DNA of 47,941 nt from CALMRE01 sp964412895 (lineage in GTDB: Bacteria > UBP6 > UBA1177 > JAKLFG01). Positions 25,148 to 31,823 of this stretch are shown here, one piece after another. Under the pieces are notes generated by a model. That model saw only the letters and a program-made list of their open reading frames with translations, searched no databases and had not been told where the DNA came from. The number at the start of each line of letters is the position of its first letter. The first letter of the stretch is position 1. The stretch spans positions 1 through 47,941 of the forward strand of contig CAYPQK010000009.1 in NCBI GenBank assembly GCA_964412895.1, read 5' to 3'. Position numbers and translations under genes: made by a program.

Positions 25148-25175
25148 TTGCAATGTTGATATTCTCAACTATAAT
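25148..25175 (+). promoter_or_regulatory. Promoter of the VirB5-VirB1 operon
   Basis: TTGCAA at 25148-25153, a 16-base spacer and a perfect TATAAT at 25170-25175, 28 bases before the ATG. Confidence 0.7.
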
Positions 25176-25202
25176 TACACTGTCATTTTGAGGTGTATAA
25201 CC

Positions 25203-26108
25203 ATGCGAAATATCCGTATTGCCATTATCGCGGTGTTGATATTGTCCGGCCGCTTCGCGGCAGGCCAATTAATCGTTGACGCCCCGACGACCGACGCGCT
25301 CCTCTCGACACAGATACAAGCCCTGACTCAGATCGTCGCCCAAGAACAGCTCGGCAACAACATCATCATGACCGAGATAATCCCGCGTGCAAAGCAAACC
25401 ATCGACATAGCCAACGCGACTCTCGACACCAGCCGCCGCCTTTACGAGATCGGAAAAAGCATCGCCGACTACAGCCCCGAAAAACTTTTACGGGACCTCA
25501 AAGAAGGCTTCTGTAATGGCTTTCCGGGCACTTGCCCGGGCCTTGAAAGTTCCATCCTCGAACTCAAAGACAACGCCGAAATGATTGCAAGCGGCGACGA
25601 CAAATTCTTTTCCTACAAAAGCCGCTGGAACAGGGAGACCAACCGTTTTATCGTCGGCCTCGCTTCCGGCATGATGAAGGCGCATGTCTACCCCAAAGTC
25701 GCACCACTCATGTCGAAATACTACGGCTTCGACAACGAGCCGACAGCCGTTGACCAGATATACACGGCCGCCCTCGTCAAGAGCGGCCTTGCGCAGGAAC
25801 TTTCCTTCAAGACCGTTCAGGCGAGCATGATAAATATGGCCGTCAAGGAGTACCTCGCCGAAGCGCAGCGCTCAAAAAACCTCACCGCGCAGGGGCAGGC
25901 TATCCAACTCGGCCTCGAACAATCGCAAGCGGGATCTCTCGAAACGATGTCGAACATCCAGAAGGCCGAATATGTCAAGAAGGAACTCGAAGAGGAGCAG
26001 GTGCGCCAAGGCAACGCCCGCTTCCTCGATGCCTACAAGAAACGCACCGAAGAAATGAAGAAGAACAAAGAGATAAACAACATGCTCAACACCAGCCCTA
26101 TGAAATAA
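25203..26108 (+). CDS. virB5: VirB5/TrbJ-like periplasmic T4SS protein
   Basis: The 301-residue exported protein has a signal peptide (MRNIRIAIIAVLILSGRFAAG) and a mostly helical body. It begins IVDAPTTDALLSTQIQALTQIV, like TrbJ/VirB5 proteins that form the pilus tip and are rich in long helices. Cys residues at FCNGFPGTCPG could form a disulphide. The C-terminal third is a charged coiled coil (EYVKKELEEEQVRQGNARF). The start is set by GAGG and the signal peptide. The stop directly abuts the transglycosylase start, and VirB1/VirB5 adjacency fits. Confidence 0.7.
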   Translation: MRNIRIAIIAVLILSGRFAAGQLIVDAPTTDALLSTQIQALTQIVAQEQLGNNIIMTEIIPRAKQTIDIANATLDTSRRLYEIGKSIADYSPEKLLRDLKEGFCNGFPGTCPGLESSILELKDNAEMIASGDDKFFSYKSRWNRETNRFIVGLASGMMKAHVYPKVAPLMSKYYGFDNEPTAVDQIYTAALVKSGLAQELSFKTVQASMINMAVKEYLAEAQRSKNLTAQGQAIQLGLEQSQAGSLETMSNIQKAEYVKKELEEEQVRQGNARFLDAYKKRTEEMKKNKEINNMLNTSPMK

Positions 26109-26759
26109 ATGATCGCCGCGCTTTTTCTCACACTGCACTTGGTCACTTCCGCGCCGGCGGAAGCCCCGGCCCTCTGTGACCAGCTTCCGGCCATCCGCAA
26201 GGCCATCGCCGCCAATCCCTACATCGTCGGCAAACAGAAATACTACATCTCCCCGGCGCTGGTCCTCGCCTTCATGACACAGGAAAGCGGCGGCAACCCC
26301 AAGGCCACCTCGCCGGTCGGCGCGCGCGGCCTTTTACAGATCATGCCCCGGACAGCCGAACTCCTCGGTTGCAAGTACGAAGACATGTACGACCCGGCGA
26401 CGAACATACAGTGCGGCGTGCGCTTCATGGCGGCGCTCCTCACCTACACGAAAGGCGATCTCCTCCGCGCCGTGTCCGGGTACAACGGCGGCTCCCACAG
26501 CACCGAGAAATCGGCGCTCCTCGGCGGCCGGATCGCCGACAACCCCGAAACGCGGAACTATGTCAACAAAGTTCTCGCATACTACGAAGGCTACAAGAAG
26601 GCCCCGCCGTGCGGCGCGGCTACTTCCGCCCCGGTCAAAAAACAGTTGATTCGCCCTAACCCTATAACCGCCGAAGGAGGCAACGATGGTACAAATGCTC
26701 AAGATCGAGAAGCGGACCAGATCGCAGATGAAGAAAGTGTCGTTCAAGATCGCCCCTGA
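26109..26759 (+). CDS. virB1: VirB1-like lytic transglycosylase
   Basis: This enzyme opens peptidoglycan locally for assembly of the transfer channel. The 216-residue protein has a signal peptide, then the SLT domain: the catalytic Glu59 in MTQESGGNPKATSPVGARGL, LLQIMPRTA, and AVSGYNGG. The acidic tail after residue 195 overlaps the next gene by 74 bases in another frame. The ATG directly follows the previous TAA. Confidence 0.92.
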   Translation: MIAALFLTLHLVTSAPAEAPALCDQLPAIRKAIAANPYIVGKQKYYISPALVLAFMTQESGGNPKATSPVGARGLLQIMPRTAELLGCKYEDMYDPATNIQCGVRFMAALLTYTKGDLLRAVSGYNGGSHSTEKSALLGGRIADNPETRNYVNKVLAYYEGYKKAPPCGAATSAPVKKQLIRPNPITAEGGNDGTNAQDREADQIADEESVVQDRP

Positions 26760-26925
26760 CCTTTACGAAAGACACCTTGCGATCATCGGCGCGGCCAAAG
26801 AAGCCGGGTTCAAAATGGACTTGACCGGCGACTTTACGAAGTGGCTCAAAGGCCAGCTCACCATCGCCGAAAGGCACCTCAAAGGCGAACTGCCGAAAGC
26901 AGGCAAAAAGAAAGCCGAGAAGTAA
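26686..26925 (+). CDS. Small basic protein, possibly RHH
   Basis: The 79-residue lysine-rich protein has a candidate strand (KKVSFKIAPDLYERHL) followed by two helices, consistent with a ribbon-helix-helix fold. A strong AAGGAGG precedes the ATG at 26686, which supports this gene despite its 74-base overlap with the transglycosylase. Function unknown. Confidence 0.65.
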   Translation: MVQMLKIEKRTRSQMKKVSFKIAPDLYERHLAIIGAAKEAGFKMDLTGDFTKWLKGQLTIAERHLKGELPKAGKKKAEK

Positions 26926-26961
26926 CCCGGCCAACGCTTAATTTCTCTCGGGAGGGAGGCC

Positions 26962-29244
26962 ATGAGCGGCACTTTCTATCAATTCTATCCGAGTTCCAGC
27001 GAAAACGGCAACAAGCTCGAACAGAGCAAAGATAATCAAGTGACGGGAGTGACCGATTCTTGGTTTCCCATCAAGGAAGACGGCCGAGTCTTTTTTCATT
27101 TTCCTACGGAAGAACAGCGCAGTGATTTCGTCCGTCGCTGGGATGAAACATTGAAAGAGATCCGCGCGATCCCCTCTTCAACCGACCTCCCGCAGGACAT
27201 AACTCACGAACATATCCTCGCCGGTCGTTTCGCGGCGGCCTACGAACTCGATAAACTCGAAATGACCGCCGGGGACCGGCGCGAGTATGTCAACCAACTA
27301 CGCGAGAATTTGGGTAGCAAAGACGACGCGCTCCCCTTGAACGGGACGCAGGATAAATTCGTTTTTGAGAACGCCCCCCTGCCGGTCAAATACGAATACC
27401 TTGTCAAAGATGACCGCGCCGTCGCCCTGCGATTCATCGAGGCGGCCGTCAAAGAGCCGGAGCGGTTCAAGGAGTTCCGGCCGCTCTCCGAGATCGACCA
27501 CTCTTTTATCGCGGAATTCGGCTCCGATAAAGCCCTTGCCGCGCTTAACATGGGCGACATGCAGGTTGCCCGACAGCACCTTGCTGCCCTTGAAAAAGAG
27601 ACGGCACAGCAACAGGCCCCCTCTCCCGATAAATGGACTCACACCCCGGTTCCCGGCCGTGAGGAAGCGGACAGACTTCATCCTCCGCACGACGATTGGA
27701 AGCAAATCGAGAAATATCAAGACCGCTTCATCGGCGCGCACGAGAACGGAAGCATTACGATCAGACAACAGGGCGACCCCTCTTACGGCGAAGTGGTCGT
27801 TGCCCTCGACGACTCCAAGATCGGCGGTAACCGCCGGGATGTCCCCGAGGCCAACAACATCGAGACGGCCCGCAAAATGATAGACGCCGAAATACAACAC
27901 CGCATAGAAAATGAACACAGAGCCACAACAACGCCTCACGAGGAAAAAACAGTTATGGACGGCAAACAGCGCCTTTACTACGACGAGAAAATGAATCACT
28001 CGGTAGTCCCGAGCGACGCAGAAGGAAAGTTCCCGGCCGACAACCGAAACTATGTCGAATTCTCGAATAAAGCAGCACTCGACCGCTACATCGAAACCAA
28101 TGTCTCGCGCGTCGAGTCCCTTAAAGCGGTTCCGACGACGACCGATCTCCCCAAAGAACTTTCGTTGGAATCGAAGAACATCCAACTGCACCTCAAAATC
28201 TACGGCGTCGAAACCGTCGATAAAGGAACGATCAAACACGACCCCAAGAACCCCGAACCCGCTCAGAAATATCTTGCGGAACTTCGTTCCGGCCTCGACA
28301 ACAAAGACGGCGCGAAACTAAATGAAACTCAGAAGACATTTCTTGCCGAAAGCGCGCCCTATCTGGTTCATAAATCCGGGAACGAAGCGCTCGCGCTTCG
28401 TTACATAGAAGCGTCGCTCAAGGAACCCGGTAAATGGGGTGATCTGAAACCGCTTTCAGAGAAACAACATGCGGTTCTTGAGAAACACGGAAGCCCCGAA
28501 GCGAAGGAAGCGATCAAGACCGGCGATTATGCTTTCTGCCGGAAGCAACTTGACGAAATACTCAAGAAGGCCGAGAAGGACTACAAGGCGAAGCCCCTTA
28601 CCGATAAACAGCAAGCGGTGATAGACAAACACGGCGACGAAAAACTCAAGGAAGCGGTACGCACCGGCAACTACGGTGAGGCCCGCGATTTCATCGCCAG
28701 TCTGCATACGAAACTTGAGAAGGAATACAACGAAAAACCGCTCACGGAAAAGCAACAGACCGTAGTAGACAAATACGCTCCTGAAAATGTCAAGAAAGCG
28801 GTGCAGGAAGGAAACCCCGGCGAAGGCAGAAAATACATCGCGGAACTGCACGCAAAGATAGACCGCGACTATAGCGAAAAACCGCTCACGGAAAAGCAGA
28901 TAATCGTTCTCTCCAAGTTCGCCGACAAAACGCTTGTCGATGAAGTCAAAAACGGAGCATTCGGCAAGGGTCGTGACTACCTCGACAATCTTTACAAAAA
29001 TGCGAACGCGGAAGTTGGAAAATATGAAAAGAAAGTCGGCGACCTTGCGGCGGAAGATAAAGTCAATTTACAGAAAGCGGAACTGTTCATAATTCAGAAC
29101 AACCACCAGCAACATCGTGAAGCGATTTACGGAGAGACAATGAAGAGCGGTATCAGCACCGATAGCCTCAAGAAATTCGTTGAGACATTGAAGCCAGAAA
29201 AGACGAATAGTACAATACCGAAATCGAAAGGAATGGACCTGTAA
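26962..29244 (+). CDS. 760-residue modular repeat protein with PLTEKQ modules
   Basis: This large soluble protein has no signal peptide. The N-terminal third (about 15-215) and the middle (about 335-540) repeat the same layout (SSTDLPQD/TTTDLPKE, RFIEAAVKEPERF/RYIEASLKEPGKW, then PLSE). Four modules starting with PLSEKQ, PLTDKQ, PLTEKQ and PLTEKQ follow at residues 497, 545, 593 and 641, exactly 48 residues apart. A diverged one lies at 174. The same module ends the plasmid's topoisomerase III. It ends in KSKGMDL. It resembles the large polyvalent proteins of conjugative elements, some of which enter the recipient; that role is inferred. GGAGGGAGG sets the start. Confidence 0.8.
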   Translation: MSGTFYQFYPSSSENGNKLEQSKDNQVTGVTDSWFPIKEDGRVFFHFPTEEQRSDFVRRWDETLKEIRAIPSSTDLPQDITHEHILAGRFAAAYELDKLEMTAGDRREYVNQLRENLGSKDDALPLNGTQDKFVFENAPLPVKYEYLVKDDRAVALRFIEAAVKEPERFKEFRPLSEIDHSFIAEFGSDKALAALNMGDMQVARQHLAALEKETAQQQAPSPDKWTHTPVPGREEADRLHPPHDDWKQIEKYQDRFIGAHENGSITIRQQGDPSYGEVVVALDDSKIGGNRRDVPEANNIETARKMIDAEIQHRIENEHRATTTPHEEKTVMDGKQRLYYDEKMNHSVVPSDAEGKFPADNRNYVEFSNKAALDRYIETNVSRVESLKAVPTTTDLPKELSLESKNIQLHLKIYGVETVDKGTIKHDPKNPEPAQKYLAELRSGLDNKDGAKLNETQKTFLAESAPYLVHKSGNEALALRYIEASLKEPGKWGDLKPLSEKQHAVLEKHGSPEAKEAIKTGDYAFCRKQLDEILKKAEKDYKAKPLTDKQQAVIDKHGDEKLKEAVRTGNYGEARDFIASLHTKLEKEYNEKPLTEKQQTVVDKYAPENVKKAVQEGNPGEGRKYIAELHAKIDRDYSEKPLTEKQIIVLSKFADKTLVDEVKNGAFGKGRDYLDNLYKNANAEVGKYEKKVGDLAAEDKVNLQKAELFIIQNNHQQHREAIYGETMKSGISTDSLKKFVETLKPEKTNSTIPKSKGMDL

Positions 29245-29358
29245 ATGGTAGACCGCTTTACACAAGATATAATCACGCAAGAAGTTGACCAAGACATGAT
29301 GCTTGCCGCGATTCAAAAAGTATCGAATATTGACGCGCTCTGCGATCTCTTCGACTAA
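29245..29358 (+). CDS. Possible 37-residue acidic peptide
   Basis: A short frame starts at the ATG abutting the TAA of the repeat protein (TAAATG) and encodes an acidic peptide (MVDRFTQDIITQEVDQD... ending DALCDLFD). It lacks its own ribosome site and would depend on coupled translation. No family recognised. Confidence 0.4.
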   Translation: MVDRFTQDIITQEVDQDMMLAAIQKVSNIDALCDLFD

Positions 29359-29689
29359 CCGGAAACAGAATCAAAAACAGGAACGAATCGGGCTTCCGCC
29401 CGTACCCGATAATGTGGAACTCCATGCCCTCAGCCGTCTCGCTTTGCGGCCGTCTTTCGGTCATGCGGGGCCGTGGTTCGGCTCGTCATCTTCGATGCCG
29501 TTCCGTCGTTCGATCATCCCCCTTTCGGGCGATGTTCTCACTACCACTTGGCCCCTCGGTCGTCGCTCGTTCCCTTTCGGGACCGAGCTAGCCCGCTGGC
29601 GGAGGCAAGCCCCCGCCAGAAATACGCACACCTAACGCTATACTTCGTATTAGCCTGTAGCGGCCCGTAGATACGCCACGCGACGAGAG

Positions 29690-29821
29690 TTCATACCGAA
29701 GTATGACGAGACATATTACAACATACAAGGCTCATACTACGATATGAACATACCGATAAAACTTGACTTATGCAAAGAGGCTGCTATTCTGGCCCATGTG
29801 GGTTCATAACACGGTATGAAC
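29690..29821. promoter_or_regulatory. Three TTCATA-type palindromic operators
   Basis: Related dyads: TTCATACCGAAGTATGA (29690-29706), TCATA-CTACGA-TATGA (29732-29747) and GTTCATA-ACACGG-TATGAAC (29802-29821). The third lies between the -10 box and the RHH gene. They are likely binding sites for that protein, giving autoregulation and possibly oriT binding as for TrwA. Confidence 0.7.
29763..29790 (+). promoter_or_regulatory. Promoter of the relaxase operon
   Basis: TTGACT at 29763-29768, a 16-base spacer and TATTCT at 29785-29790, flanked by the palindromic operators. Confidence 0.6.
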
Positions 29822-29831
29822 GGAGAAAAGC

Positions 29832-30152
29832 ATGGAAAGAAAAACGATCATCATCCCCGAGGAGATCGACGCGCAGATCTCGCAGTATGCCGAGAGCAAG
29901 GGAGTCAGCTTTAGCAAGGCATGTGTCGAACTCATGACCACCGGGCTTCAACTCCCACCCCCAAAGAAATCGTTCGAGGAATACTACCGGGACGCCAAAA
30001 TTGACCGAACACTATACTTGGCCTACAGCCTCTTCCTCATGGTCACACAAAAGGACTCACAATACAACCACGATACACAGAACAAGGCTACCGTGGCGAA
30101 GCTCGCGGAATTCAAGAAATTCGTGGAGGGCCACTATGCAAAAGCCGATTGA
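29832..30152 (+). CDS. TrwA-like RHH relaxosome accessory protein
   Basis: The 106-residue protein has an N-terminal RHH unit (KTIIIPEEIDAQISQYAESKGVSFSKACVELMTTGL) and a helical C-terminal part, the plan of TrwA of R388, which binds oriT and represses its own operon. Three palindromes upstream are candidate sites. It overlaps the coupling-protein gene by 17 bases. GGAGA precedes the ATG. Confidence 0.75.
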   Translation: MERKTIIIPEEIDAQISQYAESKGVSFSKACVELMTTGLQLPPPKKSFEEYYRDAKIDRTLYLAYSLFLMVTQKDSQYNHDTQNKATVAKLAEFKKFVEGHYAKAD

Positions 30153-31821
30153 CAGCAGTGTCGCTATTCAGCGTAAAGTAAGCTCCGGGAAGAGCATCTT
30201 GTTGGGTCTTATAATCGCCTTGGTTGTCGCGGTCATCCTACCGCTATCCGCCTACAAGAGAAACACCGATTCATCTGATCGCGGAATATACAAATGCGCG
30301 ATGGTAATGAAGGTGCTCCACAAGGATTCAAAGCGATGCCTTATAGACGGAGAACACTTTACCCTCACACAGAAGATAATCGACGAACAATTTGCTCCCG
30401 TGATCGCACAACATAACACCTACATGCTCTATGCGGGTATAGCCGCGCTCCTTATCTTTATCATCGCCTCAATAGCCATTATAAAGGGACTCATGATAAT
30501 GGAGGCGAAGACCACCGAATCGACCTTCCTGCGCGGCGCACAAAAGACCTCTGCGGAAGAATTAACACGGCTCTTACAGACGACCGGCAAAGCGAGTGAT
30601 ATTACCATCGGCGGGGTTCCTATTGTCGCCGGTTCAGAGACGACGCATTTCATGGTCTGCGGAGCTACCGGACAAGGCAAGGGAGTCGCCATAAAGGAAC
30701 TACTCGATACCGCGCGAGCGAAGGGCCAGCGCGCCATAGTCTACGACCCCGCCGGAGAGTTCACGGAGGAATACTATCAAGAAGGCGACATTCTTCTAAA
30801 TCCATTCGATGCGCGTATGCCGCAATGGGATCTTTTTTCGGAGATAACCAGCACCTTCGATTTCGACGATGTAGTTGCCTCCTTGATAACGAAATCGCCC
30901 GATCTCAAAGAGACCTTTTGGGTCGATGCTTCGCGGGATGTCCTGCGGGCTGCGCTTATGAAAATGGCGAAGAGTAAAGAGCCAAGAGATCGCAGTTACC
31001 CCTTCCTATACGAACTTATCATGATCAAGACGCTCAAAGAGATTCACGAGTACCTCAAAGGGACCGAAGGGGCCGGGTATGTTGACCCCGATAATGAGAA
31101 GACCAGCATGAATGTCGTTGCCTCCTTGAAACCGGCTATGAAGGCGTTCCAATATCTCAAGAACCCCACAGGTGAAACGCCGCCGTTCTCGATCAAGAAG
31201 TTTGTCGCCAACGAGGAAGACGACCGCTGGATATTCATTCGAGTTGAACAGAGCCAACTCAGCGCCTTGCGTCCCCTACTCTCCCTCTGGTTCGACCTTG
31301 CCATAACCGCCGCGTTGTCGCTTCCTATAAAGCTCGACCGGCGGCTCTGGTTCGTCATCGACGAAATGGCGACGCTACAGCGCATAGACAAGGTAAAAGA
31401 CATCCTCGACAAGGGCCGCAAGTATGGTGCCTGTACCGTACTTGGGATGCAGGCTCTCTCACAGATCAAGTCCATTTACGGCGACAACGACTCGAAAAGC
31501 ATGATCACCAACTGTAAGACATGGATAATCTACAATACCCCCGACTCCGAAACAGCGAAATACCTCTCCGAGAACATCGGCGAAGAAGAGATCCTCGAAG
31601 CCAAAGCCTCGGCCAGTGAATCGGACTCGAAAGACGGCACCAGCAACTCAAGAAGCGTCAATTATGGGGTACAGGCGCGGCATGTGGTAATGAAAGAGGA
31701 GATCATGTACCTCGAACCCTTACATGCCTACCTCAAACTGGCGGGCGACCTGCCGGTTGCCCTAATAAAACTGCAATGGAAAGACCGGCCTAAACCCGCC
31801 AAGAAATTCATCCCGGCCTGA
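30136..31821 (+). CDS. traD: VirD4/TraD/TrwB-type coupling protein
   Basis: The coupling protein brings the relaxase-DNA complex to the secretion channel and pumps DNA. The 561-residue protein has two membrane segments (about residues 20-40 and 97-120), a Walker A-like GATGQGKGV near residue 175 and Walker B RLWFVIDEMA near residue 412. The Ser/Thr that normally follows the Walker A Lys is Gly here, so nucleotide handling may differ. ATG 30136, preceded by GGAGGG, lies inside the end of the RHH gene. It sits between RHH and relaxase genes exactly as TrwB does. Confidence 0.9.
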   Translation: MQKPIDSSVAIQRKVSSGKSILLGLIIALVVAVILPLSAYKRNTDSSDRGIYKCAMVMKVLHKDSKRCLIDGEHFTLTQKIIDEQFAPVIAQHNTYMLYAGIAALLIFIIASIAIIKGLMIMEAKTTESTFLRGAQKTSAEELTRLLQTTGKASDITIGGVPIVAGSETTHFMVCGATGQGKGVAIKELLDTARAKGQRAIVYDPAGEFTEEYYQEGDILLNPFDARMPQWDLFSEITSTFDFDDVVASLITKSPDLKETFWVDASRDVLRAALMKMAKSKEPRDRSYPFLYELIMIKTLKEIHEYLKGTEGAGYVDPDNEKTSMNVVASLKPAMKAFQYLKNPTGETPPFSIKKFVANEEDDRWIFIRVEQSQLSALRPLLSLWFDLAITAALSLPIKLDRRLWFVIDEMATLQRIDKVKDILDKGRKYGACTVLGMQALSQIKSIYGDNDSKSMITNCKTWIIYNTPDSETAKYLSENIGEEEILEAKASASESDSKDGTSNSRSVNYGVQARHVVMKEEIMYLEPLHAYLKLAGDLPVALIKLQWKDRPKPAKKFIPA

Positions 31822-31823
31822 CC

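Larger units (their letters stand above)
24701..25202. other. Non-coding stretch between origin and VirB5 operon
   Basis: No convincing gene is present. The stretch holds a TATAAT (24862), a large hairpin (24871-24914), a leftward terminator and promoter (24957-25030), a 9 bp dyad (25107-25128) and the VirB5 promoter. The part 24701-24860 shows nothing definite. Confidence 0.6.
29359..29831. other. Probable oriT region
   Basis: This 473-base non-coding stretch lies directly before the RHH-coupling protein-relaxase operon, where R388 and related MOBF plasmids carry oriT before trwA-trwB-trwC. It contains GC hairpins (CGGGC-TTCC-GCCCG near 29388, CTGGCGG..CCGCCAG near 29597-29618), a small A/T-rich dyad (about 29639-29655), three palindromic operators and a promoter. 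I could not identify the nick site. Confidence 0.6.

Noticed and set aside
29639..29660. loxP-like TATACTTCGTAT near the oriT block
   Set aside because: Only part of one arm and no second arm in the right place. Treated as a small dyad within the oriT region.
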